NCBI RefSeq assembly: GCF_963580165.1
Contig: NZ_CAUZLM010000001.1
Span: 124,001 to 188,000 of the forward strand
Source: Fructobacillus evanidus
GTDB taxonomy: Bacteria; Bacillota; Bacilli; Lactobacillales; Lactobacillaceae
DNA: 64,000 nucleotides
Direction of reading: 5' to 3'
Shown one piece after another: positions 32,675 through 42,463 of this stretch. The notes under the pieces are model-generated. The model worked only from the letters and a program-made list of their open reading frames with translations, was not told the origin of the DNA and ran no database searches. Each line of letters begins with the position of its first letter. Within the stretch, counting starts at the first letter, position 1. A program made the translations under genes and the position numbers.

Positions 32675-33034
32675 ATGACAGTAAAGGGGGCTGATGAGTT
32701 CAGGCGTGCTATGCAGCTTAAGACGATGACAGTGCCTGCTAAAGTTAAGGCCCTAATCATGGAAACGACTGCTAGTACACAGCAACAGGCCATGCGCCTT
32801 GAACCTGTGAAGACTGGTTTCTTAAGGCGTAGCAATAAGACTGAAATTCAAGAGTCTCCACTTTGGATTATCGGGACTGTTTATGCCAATGCGTATAACA
32901 AGGACTTCAACTACGGTTATGCACAGGAAAACGGGACTCGGTTCATCAAACCAAAGCTCTTTATGTATCAGGCTTTCAATGCCCATAAAGAGGTATACAA
33001 ATCTAAGTTAAAGGCGGTGCTCATGAATGGCTAG
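32675..33034 (+). CDS. HK97 gp10-like neck/tail protein
   Basis: The 119-residue protein has the gp10 pattern: METTASTQQQAMRLEPVKTGFLRRSN then ANAYNKDFNYGYAQENGTRFIKPKLFMYQAF. HK97 gp10-like proteins help finish tails. GGAGGCTTGAG precedes the ATG. Confidence 0.85.
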   Translation: MTVKGADEFRRAMQLKTMTVPAKVKALIMETTASTQQQAMRLEPVKTGFLRRSNKTEIQESPLWIIGTVYANAYNKDFNYGYAQENGTRFIKPKLFMYQAFNAHKEVYKSKLKAVLMNG

Positions 33035-33440
33035 TGAGAAGCCAGATTATCAATTGTATAAGACGATTGGCGGTTATCTTTATGACAAATATGGAGACCG
33101 CTTTTTTAGTACAGTTCCCGATTTGAAAAGCGAGACATTTGAGAGCCCTTTGGTGTTCATGGGCGATTATAGCCTGCAACAGAACACGCAGACAAAGGGT
33201 GTTCTTGTGTCTCGTGCTTCGGTCACAATTCATGCCTACAACAAGGCAGAAGACCAGTATGACATGGATCAGTTAGAAAAGGTCATGGCTGATTTATATG
33301 ACTACGTGATGAAGCTCAAAAAGACGGACAACTACTTAGTTGAATTCGACCCTCGATACACGATTAACAGTCGTTCATTCGAGCAAGAAGACAATATTCG
33401 GTTGGTCCATGGAACATTAGATGTCACATTTCGAATTTAG
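33027..33440 (+). CDS. Putative tail terminator protein
   Basis: The 137-residue protein (KTIGGYLYDKYGDRFFSTVPDL...RASVTIHAYNKAEDQYDMDQLEKVMADL...LVHGTLDVTFRI) has the alpha/beta layout of tail terminators and lies directly before the tail-tube gene. It overlaps the gp10-like gene by 8 bases. Confidence 0.78.
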   Translation: MASEKPDYQLYKTIGGYLYDKYGDRFFSTVPDLKSETFESPLVFMGDYSLQQNTQTKGVLVSRASVTIHAYNKAEDQYDMDQLEKVMADLYDYVMKLKKTDNYLVEFDPRYTINSRSFEQEDNIRLVHGTLDVTFRI

Positions 33441-33450
33441 GAGGTAGCAA

Positions 33451-33999
33451 ATGGCTGACCAATTAGTTAAGCAATCGGGTGGTAAGGCAATCGTCTTTGC
33501 CCGTTTGCGTTCCAATCAAGCAACACAAGAAGGGACTCGTGTCGCTTATCAGACGACTTATTCATACAAGTTGTCTCGTGATAGTAAGACGGAAGATACA
33601 AAGGATGGCAAGGTAACCAAGGGCGGTGCTTTGGAAGGAACTTTGTCTTTGGAATTGTTGTCATCCAACCAAGCAATCGTGCGTGATTTGGAAAGCGCAC
33701 AGGTTAACGCTTATCCGCTTGATTTCTGGATTGTCTTCACGGACACACCAGGAACTAAGTCAGGTACTTATGCAGGCCGTTACATGATTGCTGACTTGAC
33801 TTCTTTTGAAGAGACAGGCGATTCAGACAACTCCGTATCGGTTAAGATTGAAGCCTCAATTCAAGACGGTTACGCACGACTAGGAGATGTTACCTTGTCA
33901 GTTGACCAACAAGACAACGGTTACGATTTCAAAGACCTTGGTAAGGTTTCAACGTCTGAAACCACAAGCACTAACACTGCTCCAACGCCTACTAAGTAA
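33451..33999 (+). CDS. Major tail (tube) protein, TP901-1 type
   Basis: The 182-residue protein (TEDTKDGKVTKGGALEGTLSLELLSSN, PLDFWIVFTDTPGTKSGTYAGRYMIADLTSFEETGDSDNSVSVKIEASIQDGYARLG) fits the TP901-1 family of tail-tube proteins. AGGAGGTAGCAA is the ribosome site. Strong codon bias like the capsid gene. Confidence 0.9.
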   Translation: MADQLVKQSGGKAIVFARLRSNQATQEGTRVAYQTTYSYKLSRDSKTEDTKDGKVTKGGALEGTLSLELLSSNQAIVRDLESAQVNAYPLDFWIVFTDTPGTKSGTYAGRYMIADLTSFEETGDSDNSVSVKIEASIQDGYARLGDVTLSVDQQDNGYDFKDLGKVSTSETTSTNTAPTPTK

Positions 34000-34070
34000 T
34001 TGCGCTAGCGACAACGGCTTAAACGTTCGAATGGGGTGTGAGGCCCACTAAATTTAAGGAGATTATTTAC

Positions 34071-34454
34071 ATGTTGAAGTTTGAAATTGATGGTCAAGAA
34101 CAAGAATTTAGCTTCGGAATGAAGTTTATTCGTGAGTTGGATAAGGCTAAGGAAGGCCAAAACAACGGCTTGAAGTTCGGGGTTGGTTTGCAATACTACT
34201 TGGCTTCCTTTATCCAAGACCAAAACCCGTTGGCTGTGGCAGAGATTCTGTTGGCTTCCAACCATGCAGCGGGTGGTAAGTTGACTACTTCAAAGCTCGA
34301 CAAGTTCTTTGATGAAGAAGCCGATTACGAAAAGGTCACATCTGATGTGATGGATCAGCTCGAAAAGGGAAAATTTACGAGCCAAAAGGTAGCCGTTTTG
34401 ACCGCTCAAATGGCAGCAGCAAAGGCAAAGGCTCAAGCGGAAGCGAACAACTAA
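34071..34454 (+). CDS. Tail assembly chaperone gpG-like
   Basis: The 127-residue protein starts MLKFEIDGQEQEFSFGMKFI, as tail-tube-interacting chaperones do. It ends with an Ala/Lys-rich helix (AAAKAKAQAEANN). AAGGAGATTATTTAC precedes ATG 34071. It contains a GGGAAAA slip site at 34367-34373, from which a -1 shift leads into the downstream frame, as lambda G/GT does. Confidence 0.87.
   Translation: MLKFEIDGQEQEFSFGMKFIRELDKAKEGQNNGLKFGVGLQYYLASFIQDQNPLAVAEILLASNHAAGGKLTTSKLDKFFDEEADYEKVTSDVMDQLEKGKFTSQKVAVLTAQMAAAKAKAQAEANN
34367..34373 (+). other. Slippery heptamer G GGA AAA (-1 frameshift site)
   Basis: In the chaperone frame the codons are GGA AAA preceded by G, giving the canonical X-XXY-YYZ pattern. 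The -1 frame is open from 34346 to 34837. Shifting would give a ~255-residue gpGT-like product. Confidence 0.75.
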
Positions 34455-34837
34455 AAAACCTCAATAGCGCAGCTCAATACCATGAAATTTTGGTAAATGG
34501 ACTGCGCTATTTTAATGTGTCGGATGTTGAAACTATTGAGCAGATGACTCCATTTGAGTATGAATTGCAGATGGAAGCGGCCGAACTCCGAGAGTTGGAC
34601 CGCAAACACACGACACATGAGATGGCATGGGCCTACATGGCTGTACAGCAAACGAACGGCAAGGGCGACAAGCTCAAGTACAATACGTTCGATAAGTTCT
34701 TTGAGAACTCGTACAAGAAGGCCTTTAACGAGGTCAAAGAGCGAACTAACCCTGGTGTTCGTATGTCCGTTAAAAATGTTGAAAAAGAATACAATCTCGA
34801 CTTGCTGGACAAGTTGGAAAGGAGGGTAAATGGCTGA
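34373..34837 (+). CDS. Tail chaperone -1 extension (gpT-like part)
   Basis: This frame lies in -1 relation to the chaperone and has no ATG with a ribosome site, only a TTG at 34490, so it is best read as the frameshifted C-terminal part. The 154-residue segment contains TPFEYELQMEAAELRELDRKH and EMAWAYMAVQQTNGKG, helical as in other GT extensions, which bind the tape measure. Its end overlaps the tape-measure start by 8 bases. Confidence 0.75.
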   Translation: MYEPKGSRFDRSNGSSKGKGSSGSEQLKNLNSAAQYHEILVNGLRYFNVSDVETIEQMTPFEYELQMEAAELRELDRKHTTHEMAWAYMAVQQTNGKGDKLKYNTFDKFFENSYKKAFNEVKERTNPGVRMSVKNVEKEYNLDLLDKLERRVNG

Positions 34838-37706
34838 AACATATGGCGTTAGTGCCGTTTTTGAAGCGAATATGAGTAGTTTCATGGCAGGAATTGCGAC
34901 TGCTATGAGCGGTATGAGCCAGTTTGAGACCAAAGCTAACCAATCATCGAGCAACGCCTCTAATTCAATGAAATCAGTTGGTAAGGCCATGACAATTACT
35001 GGCGCTGCAACGACTGCTCTGGGTGTATCTGCGCTGAAGTCTTACGGGACGTTCTCGCAGACCATGAACCAAGCTGCCGTTGTTGCTGGTGGAACGTCTA
35101 AAGACATTGGTGGCCTGACAAAGGTTGCCGAAGAGATGGGGAACAAGTTGCCTGTCAGTTCGCAAGAAGCGGCTAACGCTATGCTGTCCATGGCACGAGA
35201 TGGTGCTAACTTAAGTACGATTAAGAAAGAGTTCCCTGCGATTGCTGAAGCGGCTACTGCTTCTGGTGCTGATTTGCAGACGACCGCTGGTGTTGTTCAA
35301 CAAGCAATGAACGTTTGGGGTGATTCGTTTGAAAGCCCTGCACAGGCGGCTTCCATTCTGACTCAGACAGCCAACCTTTCAAACGCTTCGATTGATTCTA
35401 TGCAGCAAGCATTAGCAACGATTGGTGGTACAGCTAAGAACGCTGGTGTCTCTATGCAGGATGCTTCGACAGCGATTGGTCTGTTGACCAACAAGGGATT
35501 TAGTTCTGCCCAAGCTTCACAAGATTTGAACCATGCCTTGATTCAAATGCAAGCCCCAAGCAAGCAGGCTAAGGCAACCATGGATCAGTTGGGTATCTCA
35601 TTCACGGATGCGCAAGGGAACATGAAGTCATTACCATCTATCTTGCAAGAGATTTCAACCAACATGGATGGCATGTCGTCATCTCAAAAGGCCGAGGCTT
35701 TGAAGAAGATGTTCGGAACGGCTGGAATGGGTGCTATCTTGCCTTTGCTTGACTCGATTAAGGATAAGTCAGGTAACACCACGACTTCATGGCAGGCTTT
35801 TAGTGACCAGATTCAAAAGACTTCCAAGGATGGTGCAACCGCCACTAAGTCACTGGAAGACCAGTCAGCTGAAATGCAACAGAATATTGGTTCAAAGTTG
35901 AAGCGGTTGAATGATAACTGGGGTTCTTATCAAAACGCTGCAGCAAGCTCTCAAAGTGGGGTAACTGGCAGTCTGATTGACTCCACCAACCAAATTGTAC
36001 GTTGGGGAACGACTAGCAACGACTGGTTGGCCAAAGTCAGCCGTTCGTTCGTTGGGCTTGCACCAGTTGTTGGTCCAGGAGTTACAGCAACTGGACAATT
36101 CTTGAACAACATGAACCATATTACGAATGCAGCAAGTACAGTAACTAGTAAAATTGGTAGTTTTTCAAGCAATTTAATGAATACTGCCAGAGCTGCTAGT
36201 GCCGCTTCAAAGGGAAGTGAATCAGCAAAGTCTGCATTGTCTATGATGGCTAAAGAAAGTAAGTTAGCGGCTGTAGCTAATTGGGCATTGAACAGTTCAC
36301 TTCTTGCTAATCCATTAACGTGGATAGTTGTTGCAATTGTAGCTGTTGTTGCAGCACTGGCTTTGTTCTTTACCAAAACAAAACTAGGAAAAGACATCTG
36401 GAAGGGCTTTGTCGATTGGCTAGGTCAGGCATGGAATGGACTAGTCGGTGTAGCCAAAATAGTTTGGTCGTCTATATCGGATGCCTTTACAACCGTTGTT
36501 GACGTTGTGAAGGCCATTTGGCAACCAATCGGAGCTTTCTTAACTGGTATTTGGAACGGCTTTGTTGAAAGTTTGAAGACAATTATCGAAGCGCTTAAAA
36601 ATGCTTGGGAACCATTGTCAGAATTCTTTGGAATGCTATTCCAGGCTATCGTAGTTATTGTTGGCATTGCGCTTGCACCATTGATTGGTACGATTACTGC
36701 TATTGTTGGTGCTATCAAGGTAGCCTTTGCATTCCTTGGACCGTATATTAGTGGTATTTGGCACGCAATTGTCATTATTATCACTGGTGTATGGAACGTG
36801 ATTGTTGCTGCGGTTACTATGTACATCAATATCGTTAAAGATGTCGTTGTTGGCGTGTTCAATGTTGTTAAGGACGTTATCCAGACGGTTTGGAATGTTA
36901 TTTCAGCAATTATCGGTGGTGTCTGGAACATCATTGTGACAATTATTAGTACCGAAATTAACATTGTTGCTGGCATTATCAAGGCTATTATGGCTGTTAT
37001 TCATGGCGACTGGTCGGGTGCATGGGATGCCATTAAGGGTGTCGCAAGTTCTATCTGGAATGGTATTTCATCCATTATCGGAACAGTTATTCACACAATT
37101 GCTTCTGTTATTGGTTCAGTTGTTCATGGAATTGCTAGTGTCATGAGTGATGTCTGGAATTACCTGACAAGCATTACCAGTAGTGTCTGGAATGGCATTA
37201 AGAACATCATTAAGAATGCGATGCACATTGACTTGTTCGGAGCAGGTAAGGCGATTATTGATGGTTTTGTCAAAGGTCTTACATCAGCTTGGGAGGCTGG
37301 CAAGAAATTTGTCGGAGGAATTGCCAACTGGATTAAGGACCACAAGGGCCCAATCAGCTATGATGCTCGCTTGCTTGTTCCTGCAGGTAACGCCATCATG
37401 TCAGGTTTGAATGGTGGACTGAACAGCGGATTCAAGGACGTGCAAAGCAACGTTGCTGGCATGGCCTCTAAGATTAGTGATTCATTTGGCACAGCTAACC
37501 TAGCATACGAAATGACTCCAATCACATCAGGGTTTGATTTGAATTCTGATGGAACGGTATCCATGTCATTGGATAACCAGAAGCAACCAGCAAACATCAA
37601 CATCGGCATGGGGCAGAACACTTACTCAACGTTTGTTGACGATATTAGCAACGAACAGGGTAAGGCATACGACTTGCAGAAGAACAACGCTTTGAACGTC
37701 TTTTAG
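34830..37706 (+). CDS. Tail tape measure protein
   Basis: The 958-residue protein is the longest in the prophage. It opens with a helical TP901-core (ALKSYGTFSQTMNQAAVVAGGTSKDIGGLTKVAEEMG; FSSAQASQDLNHALIQM), followed by several hydrophobic segments (about 490-520, 600-760) with repeated W-N-x-I units (IWNGISSIIG, VWNVISAIIG). It sets tail length and is ejected ahead of the DNA. At roughly 0.15 nm per residue a tail near 140 nm is expected (inference). Confidence 0.95.
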   Translation: MAETYGVSAVFEANMSSFMAGIATAMSGMSQFETKANQSSSNASNSMKSVGKAMTITGAATTALGVSALKSYGTFSQTMNQAAVVAGGTSKDIGGLTKVAEEMGNKLPVSSQEAANAMLSMARDGANLSTIKKEFPAIAEAATASGADLQTTAGVVQQAMNVWGDSFESPAQAASILTQTANLSNASIDSMQQALATIGGTAKNAGVSMQDASTAIGLLTNKGFSSAQASQDLNHALIQMQAPSKQAKATMDQLGISFTDAQGNMKSLPSILQEISTNMDGMSSSQKAEALKKMFGTAGMGAILPLLDSIKDKSGNTTTSWQAFSDQIQKTSKDGATATKSLEDQSAEMQQNIGSKLKRLNDNWGSYQNAAASSQSGVTGSLIDSTNQIVRWGTTSNDWLAKVSRSFVGLAPVVGPGVTATGQFLNNMNHITNAASTVTSKIGSFSSNLMNTARAASAASKGSESAKSALSMMAKESKLAAVANWALNSSLLANPLTWIVVAIVAVVAALALFFTKTKLGKDIWKGFVDWLGQAWNGLVGVAKIVWSSISDAFTTVVDVVKAIWQPIGAFLTGIWNGFVESLKTIIEALKNAWEPLSEFFGMLFQAIVVIVGIALAPLIGTITAIVGAIKVAFAFLGPYISGIWHAIVIIITGVWNVIVAAVTMYINIVKDVVVGVFNVVKDVIQTVWNVISAIIGGVWNIIVTIISTEINIVAGIIKAIMAVIHGDWSGAWDAIKGVASSIWNGISSIIGTVIHTIASVIGSVVHGIASVMSDVWNYLTSITSSVWNGIKNIIKNAMHIDLFGAGKAIIDGFVKGLTSAWEAGKKFVGGIANWIKDHKGPISYDARLLVPAGNAIMSGLNGGLNSGFKDVQSNVAGMASKISDSFGTANLAYEMTPITSGFDLNSDGTVSMSLDNQKQPANINIGMGQNTYSTFVDDISNEQGKAYDLQKNNALNVF

Positions 37707-37714
37707 GAGGGACT

Positions 37715-38506
37715 ATGAATTACGATTTCAAAGATCTAAATAAAACGACCTCAGCGCCCTTGGAAAAGTCGATTGAGTCTTTGACATTCAATGGGGTCAA
37801 CATCGAGAGTGAAATACCTGAATTCTTGACGGTCAACGTTGATGGTCGTGACGGTTACACTCGGAAATTGAACACGGTTGATAGTCGAAGCGATGGCGAC
37901 TACTTTTTGAGTTCAAAGCTCGATAAGAACACTATTACAGTGAAATATTTCTTGCTCGCTAACGACACAGAGGACTTTAACCGAGCGTTTACTCGCTTGA
38001 AGTATCTTTTGCAAGGAGAAGAGAAAGAATTTTATTTTGCTGACGAGCCAGAATTTTCAAGAATTGGCACAGTAACAAAGTTAGAGAACGCCGACCCAGG
38101 TTCATTGTCTGTTCAAGGAACGATTGAGATTACGTGCAGTGATCCATACCGCCATGGACAAACAAAAGTTGTGAGCGGTTCAAACGTTGTGTATATCAAT
38201 GACCCACAGTTGTTGTATGACCAAAACGTGGACACTATCACGGCTCAGATTGGTTCAACGACTAATCAGGTTGTGATGACTATTGGCAACGATTGGAACA
38301 TGACCCTGAATGGTTCATTCCAAGTTGGTTCAACATTGGTTTTAGACATCAATAATCGAACGCTGACTAGCAATGGTAATAGTGTTCTGAACACGATTGA
38401 TATTACCAAGACCAATATCTTTGAAGCCAAAATTGTGAAAGGAGTACAAGTACGTTGCTCGCAGGCAACGGAAATCACGGTTAAATACCGTGTCAAACTG
38501 TTATGA
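37715..38506 (+). CDS. Distal tail protein (Dit)
   Basis: The 263-residue protein follows the tape measure and shows the Sipho_tail pattern: SIESLTFNGVNIESEIPEF, RDGYTRKLNTVDSR, SRIGTVTKLENADPGSLSVQGTIEITCSDPYRHG. It forms the hexameric hub linking tube and baseplate. AGGAGGGACT sits before the ATG. Confidence 0.92.
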   Translation: MNYDFKDLNKTTSAPLEKSIESLTFNGVNIESEIPEFLTVNVDGRDGYTRKLNTVDSRSDGDYFLSSKLDKNTITVKYFLLANDTEDFNRAFTRLKYLLQGEEKEFYFADEPEFSRIGTVTKLENADPGSLSVQGTIEITCSDPYRHGQTKVVSGSNVVYINDPQLLYDQNVDTITAQIGSTTNQVVMTIGNDWNMTLNGSFQVGSTLVLDINNRTLTSNGNSVLNTIDITKTNIFEAKIVKGVQVRCSQATEITVKYRVKLL

Positions 38507-40665
38507 TCTATCTCTTTGATAAACGGCAAGAAGTCGTTCAAATGATTGAAAAGTCTGATTTAACAGAAGGTACTCTGGACTTAAAAATCAATCAGGCTGC
38601 TAAGTTGAACATCTCCTTGCCACCCGAAAAGTCACTTGATAAAAAGGTACGCTATCTGGGGTTAGAACATCCACTGAAAGATGGCCAGTTCTTGTTATTG
38701 CGATTAATGACTATTAAGGACAACGAGAACAGTGTTGACTATTCTTTCTATGAATTGGCTTACCAAGAATTAGGTACGTACACTTATATCAAAGATAGGC
38801 GCTTTCCTAACGGAGCAAGTGCTAATGACTTGATGAGCGTTGCGCTCAGCGGTTCACCATGGCAATTAGGACAAGTCAACGTTCCAGGCAATCTCCAGAC
38901 TAATTTCTACTACATCAGCAATCTCGAAGCCATTAACACGGTCACACAAGGCCTAGGCGGAGAGGTTGTTTTTTATGCGTCGATTACTGGAAACAAGATT
39001 ACTGGTCGCTATATGGACTACCTGTATCAGCAGGGAAAGGATACTTCCAAAGTATTTGTTCATGGCGATAACCTGTTAAACGTTGACCGCACGGGCGACA
39101 ATTCAAGTGTTTACACAGCAATTTTGCCACGAGGAAAGGGCGAACAGGTCAGCGAGGGACAAGGCGATAGTCCTGATGGTTATGGTCGACGTATCAACAT
39201 CCAAGATATTGTTTGGTCGAAGGCCAAGGGAGATCCATTGGATAAGCCTAGTGGTGATGTGATTCTGGTTGACCCTGTCGCAACAGAAGAATATGGCCAC
39301 ATTGATGGCAACGAACGCCTCTTGATTAAGACCTATGACAACATTGATGACACAAATGAGCTGATTAACACAGCTTATCGTGAATTGATGGCCAGCAACC
39401 ATCCATCTGTGCAGTATTCAGCCACAGTAGCTGAGACTGGTGGACTTGGATTAGGCGATACAGTCTTGATTATGCACAATGACCGCAACTTGTCGTATAA
39501 GACACGGGTATTTGAAGTGTCAGTAGATCTGGTTCGGCCGGAAAATTCGAGCTTGAAACTCGGAGATGATTTGAGCTCAAACAGCCTCACTAGTACCATC
39601 TCTTCTATTTCAAGTAACGCCTCAGCGGTCTCAAATGGCCTTGCCTGGACGTTTACCCACGGTGGACACAATGACACCACTTACAGCCCAGTAGCGCCTA
39701 ACAACCCCAGACAGGGTAATGTTTGGTACAAGTCACTTCCTAATGGCGATACTGAGCTGTACTACTATGATGGCAACGCTTGGGTTTTAAGTGCTCAAAC
39801 TGATTCACAATGGAAGAAGAATAGCGCTGAATTAAATGGCGACCATACGGTCTATCGTGGGCCCGACACGCCTACTAACCCGCAACAGGGCGATACCTGG
39901 TATAAGGATGATGTCAACGAGAAGAATGGCGTGGCTATGTATTCATATTCTGGTTCAACTTGGGTTAAGTTCAATGGCATTACTGATGCTAATCGGTTGC
40001 AACAGGGAATTATTGATGCCGACCGTGTCAACGTGCTGAATCTTGATGCCAATAATATTAGCACTGGCCATTTGTCGGCTAATTTCATTAAAGGTGGCCA
40101 AATTGATGCCAGCCAGATTAACGTTATCAATTTGAATGTTAACAGCCTTATCGGCAACGTATCACAGTTTATCCAGTCGAATTGGAATGGTAATTATCAG
40201 TCAGTTTCAATTAACAATGACGGTATGCAAATTAGTTCTACTAATTTAAAGACTGTTTTTGATAATTACGGTATGGGGTTCAATTGGAACAATCGTAGTC
40301 TTGGCTTTATCGGTCGAAACAATTTGGTTTCTGATTCCAATAAATTAGGGCTGACAATTAACCTTAATTCAGATGCAGATTATTTTGGCCTAGCTGCTAA
40401 AAATAAAGATGACCCAAATGGAAATTATCCAGTTAAATTCGGTTGGTATCGGCAAGGATTATCGAATCAAGATCCTGGGTTCTTTTTTCAAGATGTGACT
40501 ACTTTTAATGCGAACGCTTATTTTCACAGTGGAATGTACTTTGGAGATAATGATGTTTCATCATTTTTATTTGCCATTGGTGTTTATAAATCAGAAGGTA
40601 AGCAGATTAAAATACCGACTGAAATAAGTAATGATGGCTCTGTTAGCGATTATGTAATTATATAG
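38503..40665 (+). CDS. Tail-associated protein (Tal, prophage tail endopeptidase)
   Basis: The 720-residue protein overlaps Dit by ATGA. Its first ~370 residues are the Prophage_tail/gp27-like hub (LGLEHPLKDGQFLLLRLM, LGLGDTVLIMHNDRNLSYKTRVFEVSVDL). Two repeats with W-Y-K (NPRQGNVWYKS and NPQQGDTWYKD, residues ~405-475) follow, then a beta-helical segment (GIIDADRVNVLNLDANNIST) and a variable end that probably contacts the cell surface. Confidence 0.9.
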   Translation: MIYLFDKRQEVVQMIEKSDLTEGTLDLKINQAAKLNISLPPEKSLDKKVRYLGLEHPLKDGQFLLLRLMTIKDNENSVDYSFYELAYQELGTYTYIKDRRFPNGASANDLMSVALSGSPWQLGQVNVPGNLQTNFYYISNLEAINTVTQGLGGEVVFYASITGNKITGRYMDYLYQQGKDTSKVFVHGDNLLNVDRTGDNSSVYTAILPRGKGEQVSEGQGDSPDGYGRRINIQDIVWSKAKGDPLDKPSGDVILVDPVATEEYGHIDGNERLLIKTYDNIDDTNELINTAYRELMASNHPSVQYSATVAETGGLGLGDTVLIMHNDRNLSYKTRVFEVSVDLVRPENSSLKLGDDLSSNSLTSTISSISSNASAVSNGLAWTFTHGGHNDTTYSPVAPNNPRQGNVWYKSLPNGDTELYYYDGNAWVLSAQTDSQWKKNSAELNGDHTVYRGPDTPTNPQQGDTWYKDDVNEKNGVAMYSYSGSTWVKFNGITDANRLQQGIIDADRVNVLNLDANNISTGHLSANFIKGGQIDASQINVINLNVNSLIGNVSQFIQSNWNGNYQSVSINNDGMQISSTNLKTVFDNYGMGFNWNNRSLGFIGRNNLVSDSNKLGLTINLNSDADYFGLAAKNKDDPNGNYPVKFGWYRQGLSNQDPGFFFQDVTTFNANAYFHSGMYFGDNDVSSFLFAIGVYKSEGKQIKIPTEISNDGSVSDYVII

Positions 40666-40671
40666 GTGCTT

Positions 40672-41085
40672 ATGATCAAAATTGAAAACTCAAAATTGAA
40701 TGATATTGCTAATTTCTTAGATCGGGCTGAATTGTCTGGCCGAGTGTCACGACATCGGACCAAGTTATTGGGTTCGATTGGAGAAGTCATGGTTGAATTG
40801 GCCAAAGATGAGAAGAAAATCATTGCTGATAATGGAGCAACCATTGATGAGAAGGGCAACGTTGTAGGCTTTCCAAATAATGAAGCACAGTTAACAGTTC
40901 AAAAAGAGTTGGCTGATGTGAAAGTTGAAAAGTCTATCTTTAGTGAGCGTGTTGAAGGCCAATTTAGTGGCCTATATCATGCTCTTGATAATTACGATAA
41001 GGCACTAGCAGGAACAGAGGCGAATGCCTATGACAACTTGCTAGAGGCCTTAGAGGAAGGAGGATATAGTGAGCAAAACGATTAA
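40672..41085 (+). CDS. DUF1617-like phage protein
   Basis: The 137-residue helical protein (MIKIENSKLNDIANFLDRAELSG..., KVEKSIFSERVEGQFSGLYHALDNYDKAL) matches the DUF1617 type located among baseplate genes. ATG 40672 is preceded by weak TAGG; a GTG two codons earlier is possible. Function unknown. Confidence 0.72.
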   Translation: MIKIENSKLNDIANFLDRAELSGRVSRHRTKLLGSIGEVMVELAKDEKKIIADNGATIDEKGNVVGFPNNEAQLTVQKELADVKVEKSIFSERVEGQFSGLYHALDNYDKALAGTEANAYDNLLEALEEGGYSEQND

Positions 41086-42451
41086 CTTAAATTTAGACAC
41101 ATCAAAGTCTGACATTCAAAATCCTAAAATCTTGTTACGACAAGGAGACGGGAATTATCAGACGTTACGAGTAACAATCACTAGTAATGGCGAGCCAACT
41201 GATTTGACGAATGCTGACGTTGTTTATTTAGGAACGACATCAGCGGACCATAAAATTATCGACTCTAACATCACAAAAGTTGATGCACTTAATGGTGTGA
41301 TTGATTATCGACCACCTAAGCAGTGGGGACAAGATATGGGTAATTTCAAGAACTCATATTTTGAAATCACGACAGGCGATTCAACTGGTTCAACAGCTTC
41401 ATTTAAAGTGTCGGTGCTTGAAGCAGTAGATTTAAATGCTGAACAAGCAGGCGACTATATCACTGTTGTTGATGGGATCGTGGCCGTTGTTCGCAAAGAG
41501 TTATCTGATCAATTGGCGGATGTTCAAGTGAAAACAGACAATGCTACTGGACTAGTTAAGCAGGCCTCAGACAATTTGGTCGCTATGGCCCAGAATTACA
41601 ACACTGACATTACAAATAAGTACAACGATGCAAACGCTAAAGCTAGCAACATCAATCAGTTGTTGAATACCGGTGTTATCCATGCTAAGGCCGACACGGC
41701 TGGAACAGCAGATATTGCAAATTCTCTTCCACCTAGTTTTGCACAGTTGATTAAAGGGCTAGAAGTCACTGATTATCTAACAGCAAAAAAGATGTTATAC
41801 GTTGACCAAGACGCCACTATTAATCGAATGGAAATGACAGGGCAGGCAGTATTAGCAGGTAAGACTTATACAAGTGATTTACAGGTTAACGGCCCCCTGG
41901 AAATTAACAGTACTACTACTGCAAATAAAAATTTTGTTGTTCAAGGCCATGCTTGGCTAAATGGCTCTGTTGATTTGTATAACACTTTAAATTGGGGCAG
42001 TTTAACTGTAAAAGGATCTACAAATCTAGGCGGAGACACGGTAACAAATAAACTTGATGTGAATGGCCCGCTTTTCGCTCATCAGGATGTTACTATTTTT
42101 GGCCAATTAAAGACGACGGGTGGCCAAAATATCTATACGACTTCTGGGAGCTTGCCACAATATAACATTACTTATGAGGCTAATCGGGTTAATAACTTAG
42201 TAATTGTTACTTTGAATGGCCATTTGGCTCATTGGCCATCTTGGAATGGCGTTGGGCCAACATTGCCAAACGGGTTTAGGCCAATCCGCAATTCAACGCT
42301 TTGGCTGAGAATTGATTATGACATCTTGGATATTATTGTCGGAACGGATGGTAGCTTTTACAATCGTTCAAGTAATCGAGATGCTGGTATAAGCCCATCT
42401 GATGCTCTTGGAACAGTACTTTTTGCAACGAATGATAGTTTTCCATGGTAA
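41069..42451 (+). CDS. BppU-like baseplate protein with beta-helix tail
   Basis: GTG start after AGGAAGGAGGATATA. Residues 1-120 form the BppU N-domain (KILLRQGDGNYQTLRVTITSNGEPTDLTNADVVYLG), a coiled region follows (ADVQVKTDNATGLVKQASDNLV), then a repeated beta segment (ADTAGTADIANS, TYTSDLQVNGPLEI, TVKGSTNLGGDTVTNKLDVNG) and a C-terminal domain with HLAHWPSWNG. It is probably part of the host-recognition baseplate; the end decides host range. Confidence 0.85.
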   Translation: MSKTINLNLDTSKSDIQNPKILLRQGDGNYQTLRVTITSNGEPTDLTNADVVYLGTTSADHKIIDSNITKVDALNGVIDYRPPKQWGQDMGNFKNSYFEITTGDSTGSTASFKVSVLEAVDLNAEQAGDYITVVDGIVAVVRKELSDQLADVQVKTDNATGLVKQASDNLVAMAQNYNTDITNKYNDANAKASNINQLLNTGVIHAKADTAGTADIANSLPPSFAQLIKGLEVTDYLTAKKMLYVDQDATINRMEMTGQAVLAGKTYTSDLQVNGPLEINSTTTANKNFVVQGHAWLNGSVDLYNTLNWGSLTVKGSTNLGGDTVTNKLDVNGPLFAHQDVTIFGQLKTTGGQNIYTTSGSLPQYNITYEANRVNNLVIVTLNGHLAHWPSWNGVGPTLPNGFRPIRNSTLWLRIDYDILDIIVGTDGSFYNRSSNRDAGISPSDALGTVLFATNDSFPW

Positions 42452-42463
42452 AGGAGGTAAAAA

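Noticed and set aside
34451..34990. Long minus-strand ORF opposite the tail chaperone and tape measure.
   Set aside because: Shadow frame of well-supported + genes, with no ribosome site.
36425..36982. Minus-strand ORF of 185 codons inside the tape measure gene.
   Set aside because: Composition (Thr/Ile/Met-rich) follows from the repeats on the other strand; no start context.
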